Of a DNA stretch of 64,000 nucleotides, positions 42,487 to 52,687 are shown in pieces. The stretch's first letter is position 1. Each line of letters starts with the position of its first letter. Under the pieces are notes generated by a model. That model was not told the DNA's origin, did not search any database, and worked only from the letters and a program-made list of their open reading frames with translations. A program made the translations under genes and the position numbers. This DNA comes from Massariosphaeria phaeospora (lineage: Eukaryota; Ascomycota; Dothideomycetes; Pleosporales): NCBI GenBank assembly GCA_011032825.1, contig JAADJZ010000022.1, forward strand, positions 558,001-622,000, given 5' to 3'.

Positions 42487-44841
42487 CTACGCATCACGAT
42501 CCGCAACATCCTTAGCAACCCCCTTATACCCTTCAGCGCTCTCAGGCATGCCCTCCCACCCAAACCCTCTATTCGTCGACTCGTACTGCCCCGACGAATC
42601 ACTCCTCGCTAATAGCGTCATGCCGCTCTTCTCCGGATCAGTTTCGACCATGAAGTCGTCCAGCACATTGAACCTGGCCAGTGCGCGCTGCAGCGTCGGC
42701 AGCGAGGTGATGCCGCTGAGCGTCAGCTTGTCGTGGTGCCAGGCCTGCAGTCCCTCGATGTCGTGGCCGTCGCCGTCGCCGCCGGTGCCGGCTGCACCCG
42801 CGGTTTTCCACCGGTCGTACGCGCTCGCGAGCATGATGGTCGGGAGCAGCAGCGTCTGCTCGACGGAGAAGTTGCGCGTGTGCGTGTTGCGCTCGTTGTC
42901 GCGGAGCGCGGCTAGCGCTTCCCGGAGGGTGGCTGTGGTGGCTTTGGCGAAGTCTTTGTGCACGGGGGGATCTGCAATGGGCCCGCAGAGCACGTGCGAC
43001 AGTGCGATGGCTTCGTCCTCGGGCACCGTGTGGCGGGAAATGGTGCCGGGCTGGTCCATGCACACGTGGACTATTTTTAGGATGTGCCGGATCACGTCGT
43101 CGAGCTTGAAACTATGGGGCAGAGGCATGTCCAGGTAGTGATTACTGCGCCAGATCAGGCCGGGGACGTAGATGGCGAGCTTCATGCGGACCAAACGCAG
43201 CCAATGGCCATTGCCGGGTAGCTCGCAGGAAGGGAACGAGTTCGTGTGGGTTCGACAGGCGAGTTTTGCTACCTCTAGGCCGACTTTGATGACGTCCTCT
43301 GCGCCAGACCACGAGTTCAACGATGTTCGACCGGGCTGGTGGACAAGCAAAAACACATTGCTCGTAGGCTCGACAACAGCGTTCTTTTCCGTCTCCACTA
43401 AGACGTATTCATCTGCTACTACTGAGGCTGGAGACTGGGAAGGAACAGCAGGGAGTGCGAGGTTCCCCACTTTAGATGGTCGGCGATGCGCCGCTTCGAT
43501 GGTGGCCAGTAGCGACTCGTCCAAGGTCCGGCCGAACATGCCAATCCAGTATTCGTCTGATGCTGTAATGTCCTGGGACGCGACGATAGTCGTGGGAGAG
43601 AAGAGCGATCGGTACAGTGCAGCGATCCAGATAACGCCGACACCGGATAACGAGACCCACCAAGGGGACACCCTCATCGAGATATAGTACGTGACGTAAG
43701 CGCCGACCAGGCTTGTAGTCAAGACAGTGGTGGCACATTTTCGCCATAATCGCCTAGTAGGGCTCGCTTCTAGTGGTCGGGCGGTGACAAGAGTGTTCGC
43801 CGCAGGACGCTCCATGCGACGATGCTCCGTATGGGTTGCGTTGCTAAAGGACCACAGAGCGTTATCGAAGCAGGATCCAAGCTTCTGCTTCTCGGCATAG
43901 ATCTCTCCTTTGACCATCAGGAGAAGAAGAAATGTGAGGAGCACGATCGCAAGATAGCCGACCAAGCCCATATACACAGCTGACCTCGGGGTCCCTCCAA
44001 ACTGCATACCAAGGATCTGTACGCCAAGCAGTACAGCGAGTGCGATTACAGAAACCAAAGTGTTCCGCAAGCCATACCAAGAGTTGGAGAAGCTGCTCTC
44101 CCTTTGCGTTGGACTGATCCCGGTAGCTCGATAACTGACTGCAGCAGTTGCGGATGTAAGGAAGTTGATCGAGTTTTCCGTGCCAGCTTTCGTGATGTAT
44201 TCAAACAAACTTGCAATTTGATCCAGAGAACACGCCTGAGACCAGATTACGAGTACTGCCTCCATGTCTTCTTTATCTGCCACGGTTGATGCCGCATGTG
44301 TTTGCAGTATGTTCTTGAAAGCTTCAATAGCCTCGCCACTTTCAGCTTCCTTTACATGGCCACCAACATATGCGACGCCAGATTTGTTGAGGCTCGATTC
44401 GATCTCGACGGCGCGCGGCGTGTACACTGATGTGGCGGGCCGTACGCTCAACGGAGTGACTTCAACCAAAGCCTCGCTTCGACGTTCAGAATCTCGACCG
44501 ACCAGTCTCTTGAGAAAGCCGGGTCCACTAAGCCGTATGGAGGAGACCATGATAGCCAAGATTCCTAATGGCGCGCAACTCAGAAGGAGTAATTGGTGCC
44601 ATGCCGATACAGTTCTCATGAACTCCTTGGCATTTCTTTCTCCAACTAGTGCCATCAAGGGCGCAACATTTGCAACGACAGTTGCCCACACGTCTGTGGA
44701 CTGCTGAGCAGGATCTGAAGAACTTTGGTCAATTGGTGCCGATGCAACGCGACGCAAGAAAAGCAAAAGCAGGACTGGAAGGCGAAAACGATTCGCCATA
44801 AGCATGGTGACACTTATGATAGACCTAGAAACCAGAACCAT
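42487..44841 (-). CDS. Large multi-pass membrane protein of unknown function
   Basis: A 784-codon open frame begins at ATG 44841; the in-frame ATG 15 codons on (MANRFRLPVLLLLFL) gives a signal-peptide-like start. At least five further hydrophobic segments follow: after WHQ (LLLLSCAPLGILAIMVSSI), then LVSVIALAVLLGVQIL, YLAIVLLTFLLLLMV, TVLTTSLVGAYVTYYI and VSLSGVGVIWIAAL. The N-terminal block APLMALVGERNAKEFM...APLGILAIMVSSIRLSG recurs, as I recall, in many large fungal membrane proteins, some next to NACHT or ankyrin genes. The C-terminal 350 residues are soluble and unrecognised. An upstream exon (a Cys-containing stretch ending NGTIAAYC at about 44878) can be joined in phase through a weak 44-nt intron and may be a true ectodomain. 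It is convergent with the monooxygenase. Confidence 0.8.
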   Translation of the reverse strand: MVLVSRSIISVTMLMANRFRLPVLLLLFLRRVASAPIDQSSSDPAQQSTDVWATVVANVAPLMALVGERNAKEFMRTVSAWHQLLLLSCAPLGILAIMVSSIRLSGPGFLKRLVGRDSERRSEALVEVTPLSVRPATSVYTPRAVEIESSLNKSGVAYVGGHVKEAESGEAIEAFKNILQTHAASTVADKEDMEAVLVIWSQACSLDQIASLFEYITKAGTENSINFLTSATAAVSYRATGISPTQRESSFSNSWYGLRNTLVSVIALAVLLGVQILGMQFGGTPRSAVYMGLVGYLAIVLLTFLLLLMVKGEIYAEKQKLGSCFDNALWSFSNATHTEHRRMERPAANTLVTARPLEASPTRRLWRKCATTVLTTSLVGAYVTYYISMRVSPWWVSLSGVGVIWIAALYRSLFSPTTIVASQDITASDEYWIGMFGRTLDESLLATIEAAHRRPSKVGNLALPAVPSQSPASVVADEYVLVETEKNAVVEPTSNVFLLVHQPGRTSLNSWSGAEDVIKVGLEVAKLACRTHTNSFPSCELPGNGHWLRLVRMKLAIYVPGLIWRSNHYLDMPLPHSFKLDDVIRHILKIVHVCMDQPGTISRHTVPEDEAIALSHVLCGPIADPPVHKDFAKATTATLREALAALRDNERNTHTRNFSVEQTLLLPTIMLASAYDRWKTAGAAGTGGDGDGHDIEGLQAWHHDKLTLSGITSLPTLQRALARFNVLDDFMVETDPEKSGMTLLARSDSSGQYESTNRGFGWEGMPESAEGYKGVAKDVADRDA

Positions 44842-47210
44842 ATCGTACTGATGCTGGAAGGTTTCAACTTACAATATGCAGCAATTGTTCCGTTTATATG
44901 CCCGGAGAAAAGCAATTCAGCACAGCGCCAGATGCAAGCCTCACGAGTGGGTTTGGCTGCAAAGGCACTGCAATAATCGGCCGTTGTGATGCTATAGGGC
45001 AAGCACGACGCATTGAGGCTGTCCGCATTCATGATCAAAAGAAAACAGCGATACGGATAAATTCCGGTGAAGCTGTAACCAGGGTAAGCGACAAGTAATT
45101 TCAGATACAAGGTCGGATGTAGCTTTTGAATATATATACTCCGCTTGAGCTGCTCGCGCAAACTTTTTCTGGCGGGTCATCATGATAGCGAATGCACGAC
45201 GCGAGGCTAGTTAGTGATAGCTCCCTACAGTAGTAGTAAGGTCTAGGAATAATTGGCCCCCATACGCACCTTAACTCAGAGCAGTAGTGTAGTGCTCACA
45301 ACAGCACGCCTAACGGACCACGCGAGCCACCTATCGTTTCCGCGTTGAAAGCAGGCGCCAGGTGTTAAGGAACAGCGCAGCCAGGATGCCAGGACAGCGA
45401 TCCCCCGCCCCCGCCCCCGCCCTCCAGGCTCTCCTCCAACAACACCACCGCGCTGCAGTGATAGGACCCCGCAGCAAGCAGGATGGACAGGCAGCAGGCT
45501 GTGCAGGGCCTGTCTGGGCAATATCCAGCCCGCCATATGTGAGTGAATTATTGGCGGTCGTTCCCAATCCGGCGACCCAGTAGACGATGTCTTCAATTGC
45601 ACAGATCAGGCAAGAGTCCAGCCCCTCCCTCTCTTCACCGCCACTATTATTCGCACCCACTAACAGAGATGCACCAACGGCGGCCGGCGAGGGAGGCTGG
45701 TGGAACGTGGAGACTCGAGAGCGAGCGACAGTGGTCTGGTCAGCACATCGCCTGCTCGAATTGGAAACAGTGCGCAGTGGCGTTGCTCGTGTCCACTTGC
45801 AGCCTCAGGCACTGCTATGACGCCGTCGGCGCCCTCCATAGAGAGCGCCCCGCCCCCAACGTGACGATTGTACCACGAGTGTGGTGTTGGCCGTGGGCAG
45901 CGGCCGCGCATGATAGGTCGCGAATGTCGCGGTTTCAGGCAAGCTATTCCACGTCTACCCAGCCTTTGCAGTCTGTATCCTTGTTGCCGGTGAACAGCTG
46001 TCCGTCCCATTCCAGAGCCACGTTGGGACTAGGGTAACAGCGAGGGATATCGCAGAGCGTCATTGGTTTCGAGGGTGGTAGACAGAGCGACGGGGGTAGA
46101 AACAACGCAGCGGCAAAGGAGGCCATGTTGGAGGTCGCCCTGAGTTAACTACCTGAAGAGATCTTAGTCAACGACGTTCAAGAATTGTTGATGGTGCAAT
46201 AACTCACCTCACTCCTCTTTGCTTTACTTTATGCGTGTCCTTATGCAAGGTCGGTCCGAGAAAGCTAACCGAACTGCAGACGCTCAGGTTTCTAATGAAG
46301 CTGGCAAAAACAGAGACAGCCCCAGGGGAAGAGGTACATCTGTCGCCCATACCACGCCGAATCACCGCACCATGTTCAGAGCCAACAACACAACCTACGG
46401 GACTCTGTCCCTTCCCGCGAGTTTCGTGACGTGCGGCGGCATTGTAGTCTCCTGGAATTGCCTCTTTGCTGGGTTGATCGAACTGTACGTATACTGGATG
46501 AAGTGGGGGTTGTGATGTGAATCGAGTACTGGAAGTTGGCGTCCGCGTTCTAGCGACGACGTATGCCAAGACTCGGCCCCGGTTCGGCCGAGATCAGCTC
46601 AGGTCGTCTCCCGAGGACGAGGCGTCTTTTCACACACAACACCATGGCCAAAACGATCCATCCCAGCTTGCATCGGCAGGCCCCTTGCCGCCGGCCTTGC
46701 ATGTCGTCCGAGGGCTCTTGCAGACGCTCTTAGCTGCATTGCGCTGAGGGGAACCTCGTCGGCGGACAACACTCCGCGCCTCGTTCTCAAACGGCCGACG
46801 TGCTTCGATGCTCCACAGTCGATCGTCTATCTAGGATTGCTCTCGTCCATCCGTGCAGCAAGTGGCTCTAGCAAACATAGCGCTATATCGTATCGCTGTA
46901 GCTCAGACGCGACGCCTAAGATGGGCGACTGTTCGGCTGCCCACTATGCGGCTAAGTCGCCGGGCATGTGCCCCACCAGCATAATGTGGGGTTGTAGTAT
47001 TTCCCCAACGCCTGACAAATGTCCAACGCAGAAAGGCGTCTCAAAATCCAACGTCCGAGTACAGGGTGCATTGTGCTGGTAATTGGCTGTCCTTATCCGC
47101 TGTGCATGTGTGTGGTCTTTCCGGCTTCTCATCTGATCATACCATATAAGCATTTCCAGAAGCTTGGGTTCACCTCAATTGTCCCTTGGTGGAGAAAGAG
47201 CTACGAGACT
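44842..47210. other. Intergenic, mostly empty
   Basis: Apart from the possible small secreted protein at 45944-46126 and the possible 5' exon near 44880-45160, only short frames without motifs are seen. The 45.3-46.0 kb part has several overlapping frames of 100-160 codons on both strands with no recognisable protein. Confidence 0.4.
45944..46126 (-). CDS. Possible small secreted protein (partial)
   Basis: A 60-codon minus-strand frame begins MASFAAALFLPPSLCLPP, a plausible signal peptide, followed by a short region with three cysteines (TLCDIPRCY, DTDC). It could be the first exon of a longer gene: a GTAGAC site lies near its end, but no continuation could be fixed. Small size and lack of a family keep confidence low. 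Confidence 0.25.
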   Translation of the reverse strand: MASFAAALFLPPSLCLPPSKPMTLCDIPRCYPSPNVALEWDGQLFTGNKDTDCKGWVDVE

Positions 47211-49253
47211 ATGGCTATCGAACAGCTATTCGAAGCGTTGCCGCTGCATTATGTCCAGCATGGGATTTCGAAGTTTGGTGTCGGGAATCTTGTCCTGGCC
47301 CTCGTTATCACTGCCGTTCTAGGCCTCATTGCGGACTATGCGTGGATGCTTCATTTGAGATCGAAGATGGTGCGTTTCATATGAGCATCGGGCTGAAGGC
47401 ATATGCTAATCTGGACACAGCCTCCAGGGCCGCTACCCTTGCCCATTATTGGCAATACCTACCAGCTTCCGGACAACAAGCCTTGGATATACTTCGAGGA
47501 ACTGTCGAAGAAATACAACACTCCCTTGATTACTTTCTGGATTGGGAGGCTAGTAATTCCATATCTACCATCGAAGTGTACTCACTTTCTACAGAAATCC
47601 TACTGTATGGATCAACGATGCGTGGACGGCAAGCGAACTGCTCGACAAACGCGCGGGAATCTACTCCTCGCGGCCCAAAATGCTCGTTTTCGCTGAGCTT
47701 GGCGCTGGCCAGAACAACCTGGTCAACATGTACACCACTACCCAGGCTGAACGAGATCGATGGCGCGTCCAAAGAAAGCTGACGCATCAGGGAGTCGGCA
47801 TCCAGCAAGTGAAGAAGTACCGCGATTTTCAGAACGATGAAAGTAAAGTCGTAGCCTATGATATGTTGACTACGCCTGAGGAATACGTTGCCCATTTCGA
47901 GCGGTATGCCACCAGTGTGGTCTCGATCATCGGCTTCGGGCGACGAGTGGCCGATCACAAAGATCCTATTATTACGGATGTCATCGCGGTGATGCATTTG
48001 GCTGCAGACTTGAACGTGCCGGGGAAAACGTTTCCCAGTAAGTTAATATTTACCAGACGCTAAGATAACCCTCCTAACCGTTTGCAGTGTTAATGGAGAC
48101 ATTTCCAAGTACGTGTTTGGTTTATGCATAATCGACTGTAGGTTCTAACCTCACACAGTTCTTGCCAAAGTCCCGACCGATTACGCACCGTGGAAGAAGG
48201 GCCTGGGTCGCAAAAGAGGTGGCCGTGGTCACGACTTCTTTTATTCCTTGGCCGCCGAAGCCAATGAGAACGAAGGGCACGAAGACTGTTACTCGAAAAT
48301 GCTATTCAACGAACAGCCAAAGTACAATCTCCGACCAGAAGAAATTTCATCCTTGTCTGGTAACCTCTTCGGTGCTGGGTCAGACACGTCTAGCAGCACT
48401 CTCATCACCGCAGTACTCGCCATGCGCGCGTTCCCCAAAACACTGATTCCCGCCTGGGAAGAGCTCGATCGAGTGGTCGGCCCAGACCGAAGCCCCTCAT
48501 TCGAAGACGATGCGAATCTCCCCTATATGCGCGCTTTCGTGAAAGAGGTCTTCCGATGGCGAAGCGTAGCTATAATAGGTAACGCCACCCTCTAGCTATA
48601 TATGAAACATATCCACTAATCTGCCAAGGCGGCCAACCCCATGCTCCCACGCAAGACGACTACTACAACGACTGGCTGATCCCCAAGCAAACCTGGGTCC
48701 AAGGCAACGTCTGGGCAATCCACCACAGCGAGAAAGAGTTCCCGGATCCCGACCGCTTCAATCCGAACCGTTTCCTGAAAGACGACCCGGACTCAAGACC
48801 GTTCCCCGGCGAGAGAGGCTACATGACGTTCGGGTGGGGAAGGCGCATCTGTTCAGGCCAGGCGCTTGCAGAGCAGGTATAGTATCACGATACATACATC
48901 ATCGGCGCTCCCTACTAAGCACTCGTACAGGGCACCTGGTTGACCGTGGCACGCTTAGTCTGGGGCTTCAAGATCCAGGCCGCGCTTGATGAGAGCGGAG
49001 AGCCGATTCCAGTGGATATCTTCAACTACACGTGAGTATATCGGACGGACTCGCTCCCGAATTGCTGTTGATAGATGATGACAGGAACGGTCTTAATTGG
49101 CGGCCCCAGCCCTTCAAAGTCAGCATCACGCCGCGTAGCGAACGCATCAAGCAGGCCATTGTTCGCGAAGGCGAGGAGGCGCTGGCGAATTTGGCGCCGT
49201 ATGAGGGGGAGACGAAGTATAGGATGAGCACGTTTTATAAGCAGAAGAAGTGA
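47211..49253 (+). CDS. Cytochrome P450 monooxygenase
   Basis: Eight exons join in phase to 562 residues: 47211-47369, 47421-47548, 47595-48037, 48088-48108, 48159-48578, 48629-48876, 48931-49031 and 49085-49253. An N-terminal membrane anchor (LVLALVITAVLGLIADYAW) leads into PPGPLPLPIIGN. The oxygen-binding I-helix is AGSDTSS (about 323-329), the K-helix ExxR is EVFR (380-383), and the heme loop FGWGRRICSG has the ligand Cys near 465. Intron 2 (47549-47594) can only be a GC-AG intron, and exon 4 is just 21 nt. It is a class II microsomal enzyme, needing an NADPH-P450 reductase. Overall style resembles fungal secondary-metabolism P450s such as O-methylsterigmatocystin oxidoreductase-type enzymes; the family number cannot be given without alignment. 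Confidence 0.93.
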
Positions 49254-49360
49254 GGAGTGGGCGTGTGTGTGGTGGTGGTCGCGGGGGGAGTCGGTATGTT
49301 GTATGTCAGGTATGTTTGTTGCTGATGTTGGTCTTGACCACGGCCCCTTGTTTACATTAC

Positions 49361-49907
49361 CCAGTGTGCTAGATACAGTAGGGCTTTGCAAGTACTATAG
49401 CAAACCCTTTGGTTCCTGCTAAAATGTCTTACACTGTCCAGAGGATGCTGAATACTGGGTAAATTTGCAACCTATCTGGCTCGACCTCGATGAGCCTAAT
49501 GTTAACTGCATCTCCCTCTTTTCCTATTACTTCTCTATATAGTACCTGTTGTGCTAGGTACAGCGGGGCTTTGCAATAGTTATAGCAAACTCTTTCGTTC
49601 TTGCTAGAATCTCTTACACTTGCTAGAGGATGTTGGATATTGTGTCAATTTGCAACGGGTTTCTTTCTCTTATCAGCTGGTTTCTTTGCGTTGTCTAGTT
49701 TGATTTGTATGAGAGGGCGTTAGAAAGAGTAACGGTAAGGTCTTGTGCTTTTGCGCGAATCTCCTCTGCTGTCTAGAGCATACATTGTACTAGCTTGTTT
49801 TAGCAACGCCTCCTGTAACATAATAGTTAGTGCGCTAGCTGCTATAGTGGCAAAGGTAGAGGCCAGTCTTCGAATTTACTGCTGGAATCTCGTATACTGT
49901 CCAGAGT
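49361..49907 (+). repeat. Diverged direct repeats 3' of the P450 gene
   Basis: Copies at about 49363-49471 and 49546-49656 (offset about 184 bp) share gtgctag-tacag, ggggctttgca, tatagcaaac, ctcttacac and ggatg-tg blocks in the same order. A third, shorter and more diverged copy is at 49830-49907. They contain no reading frame and are of unknown origin. Confidence 0.6.
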
Positions 49908-50040
49908 TTCCGTAACGCTCAAGCCTTTTCTTTGCAGTGGGAAAACTCTACTATCTTATGCTTGTTGTTCTGCTATTCTCTTCCCGCTGCTGGCTACAGC
50001 GTTTGTTCTGTAGCCGTCTCTTAGTCATCGGACGTCACGC

Positions 50041-50075
50041 CAGCTCAGTTCAGCTCAGTTCAGTTCAGTTCAGTT
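50041..50075 (+). repeat. Pentanucleotide microsatellite cagtt/cagct
   Basis: Seven tandem copies of cag(t/c)t lie between 50041 and 50075, in a non-coding stretch. The flanks 49254-50444 hold no supported gene apart from the direct repeats; a Gly/Arg/Gln-rich frame from ATG 50236 may be the N-terminus of the next gene. Confidence 0.7.
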
Positions 50076-50444
50076 TAGTGAAGTGCGCCTGCCTCCTTCG
50101 TTCGTCATCGTCGTCGTCGTGAGGTCATCGCCCAGTCAGCGTGGTCCGTGCGCGCACTTAAGTGACGAAAAAGTTTTCTGTCCGCCCACCTCACTCTTCA
50201 TACATCACACAACTGGTCTTTTTCGACACGCACACATGTCGAAACAGGGGAGGTATAATGAGGGTGGGGGCAGAGGAGGAGGCGGGGGGAGGGGCCGCGG
50301 ACAAAGAACAGCAGCAGTAGGGTGGAGGGGGTGCCGGTCGGGGGCAGCAGCAGAGCGAAGATTGGGCCTTCAGCCAGGAAGAGCAGCAGGGTGGAGGTGG
50401 CTACGGCCAGGAAGAGCAGCACTGCAGCAGCAGGAGCAGGGTAG

Positions 50445-51107
50445 AGGTTGGCCACAGGATACGATGTCGCCAATGTCCCCCAGGGCCACAATTCGCAGCA
50501 ACCTGGGGCGGTCGGAAGCCGGGGCAGAGGTCGGGGGAGAGCTTCGTTAGCTGCACTGGCGATGCTTCCCACGCATCCCCTTAGGAATATGGGTCGGGGT
50601 GGTTTGCAGTTGCACTCCCTCGACGGGTCCGCAACTTGGACGGTGGGGAGCAGGGAGAGGCCGTCGCCGGAGGAGGTTTCTGATTTCCAGTACCCTCTTT
50701 GCCTCCATTGCCATTACTCAAAGGTCGAAGGGCACCCCGAGCGGGTTGAATGTCCCTGGCCGTGCGGGTCATGCCTGACTCGAGATCACCAAGGAAAGGT
50801 AAGCCGCTCTCAATTCAGATGTTCTATCTCCCTGCTAACCCTGGTATCCTAGCTGTGCCCGAAGGACAATCGCAGTCAGCAGCAGTACAAGCCGTATGTG
50901 CCAAGGAAGCCGCGCGTGGAAGCTCCGGAGCAGAAGAGCAGCGAGCTGAAGGGCAATCTTGTTACTATGGTTATCAGATCGCGCCCTCTCGAAGGCGAGC
51001 GTAGCGCTACCACCTGGCGCTCGATACAGCGTGAAGCTGACGTCAAAGAGGAGGATTTTGAGAGCCCGGAGCCTCGCGTGAAAGACAAGGAGGAGGACTG
51101 CGAGTGA
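50445..51107 (+). CDS. Putative zinc-binding protein, 5' end not resolved
   Basis: The 3' part of a gene: exon up to 50798, intron 50799-50852 (GTAAGC donor, TGCTAACC branch, CCTAG acceptor), last exon 50853-51107, phases matching. It encodes an RGRGRGR stretch and then a cysteine/histidine cluster, LCLHCHYSKVEGHPERVECP followed by CGSC, a His and LCP across the splice, plausibly one or two zinc sites. The tail is charged (KEEDFE, KDKEEDCE). Upstream (50236-50444) Gly/Arg/Gln-rich repeats are open in several frames, likely an RGG-type N-terminus disturbed by indels or a hidden intron. This suggests a nucleic-acid-binding protein, but no family is recognised. Confidence 0.5.
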
Positions 51108-51197
51108 CTGCGAACGCTGCGTCGTCGGGACATCGTTGAGCCGAGCGTTTTGGGAACACTTGCTCGGCAACGTTGGTCAAGGAGACCACGTTCCAGA

Positions 51198-51536
51198 GGA
51201 CCTGACGGCTTCGCTGGTTCCTCAGAGAATTCGGTCAAGGATGCCGCGCTCTGTCAGTTTTGCTGGTCACCTCATAAGAACTGGTAGAGATCCTCAGAGC
51301 TACTGCCACGCTTCTGAGGGCCTGGCGGCTTCGCTGGTTATCAGAGAAGTCGGTTAAGGTTGCCGCGCTGTCTATCAGTTTTACTGGATACCTCAGAAAA
51401 ACTGGTGGATATCCTCACAAGCTCTAGAGGGCCTGACGGCTTCGCTGGTCCATCAGAGAAGTCGATCAAGGACGCTGCGCTCTATCAGTTTTGCTGGATA
51501 CCTCAGAAAAACTGGTAGAGATCCTCAGAGCAATTA
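51198..51536 (+). repeat. Minisatellite, three copies of about 115 bp
   Basis: Three tandem units start at about 51198, 51318 and 51429 with g-cctg-cggcttcgctgg. Each continues with tcagagaa-tcg-tcaagg, gctct-tcagttttgctgg and aaaactggtagagatcctca. Units differ by scattered substitutions and small indels (120 and 111 bp spacing). No long frame runs through all copies. A purely non-coding array just after the zinc-binding gene. Confidence 0.75.
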
Positions 51537-52687
51537 CCATAGCTTAGTGTTAGAGCCGTATGCCGATGGGTGATCAATTACATTTGTACGGCACAAGTAA
51601 ACTGCTATGATATAAGTAGTACCCATTCCTCTTCGCACCAAGTAGATGCTACTGCAGACTAGAGAGTTACCTCAAATTTCGATTTCGTATCGTTAGTAGG
51701 CAATTGTTGGTGGCACAATCATAACTGTCGGATTATCAGCATCGCAGGGGTGACCAAATCAGGTAATCTTCGTGAAGACGCGTTTCCTTCTCCGGCTAGC
51801 CTCCATCCCACCCACTTCCAGACTCAATCTCACGGCAACAGAACTGTCGTCTTCACCTACCCGCGCCCCACACTTATTACCTTATTCGACGTAGCCATAC
51901 GAACATTCATTTCCATCTCCACATGCATACCTGAAACGCCTTGGGCAAAGGCACCGACATTGGCGCCGCGTCCTAGGCATGTCACTGCAATCGCGCGAGA
52001 GGGATCTCCACGCCCATCGCCAATCTCGGAATGACATTTACACCCGCCGGAGAATTCTGATTGGAGAGTTCGTTTCGCCTTGCAAGCCATGGAACCACAT
52101 TCCAAGCTACTGGATCTGGGGTGCTTGCCAGTGGGTCCACTGGTTCGAGCCTGCTTCCTTGATGGTGGACGGTGACATGCCTCCCCCCACAAAGAGTCGG
52201 GCCGTTCCAAACGACCAGACAGGACCAGTTCTGGATAAGCTTAGTGCATGGTACAAGTATGCTGATCATACCACATGGCAACCTGGTTTTGACGTAAGTG
52301 GATAGTCGACCTTAATCTCCCTACTTTTCTTGGACCCGTAAACCCCAACCTCACTAACTCGTAAACGATCTAGCTTTCATCCTACAAAACGTACATTATG
52401 GCGAAGACGGTAGGAGTGCTGGCAATCCTACGCCTCCGACGCTTGCCCGCACTTACGCGAGGGACTTGAGGACAGGCCCTGATTCAGACAGGTTCGCTCT
52501 GGGGAACGATGTTCAACGCTCAGTGCTTTTTCCCTTATGTCCAGGCCGTTGAGAAGAGTTAGCATCAGATATGCCGGGGGCCTTGTTACCCACACGGCGT
52601 ATAACATAGAGCACATGCCCAAGCTACCACTCTAACGGTTCAGGCCCACTCCACCCCTACCGTCGCAACGGTACGATCAACGGCAAC
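51537..52687. other. Intergenic, no supported gene
   Basis: Frames of 90-118 codons overlap on both strands at 51750-52305. None has a recognisable motif, and none could be joined to a second exon. Confidence 0.35.

Noticed and set aside
42638..43138. Plus- and minus-strand frames inside the 784-codon membrane protein gene
   Set aside because: Shadow frames; the main frame has consistent membrane segments and no stops.
44264..44707. A 147-codon plus-strand gene
   Set aside because: Lies wholly antisense to the membrane protein gene and has no motif.
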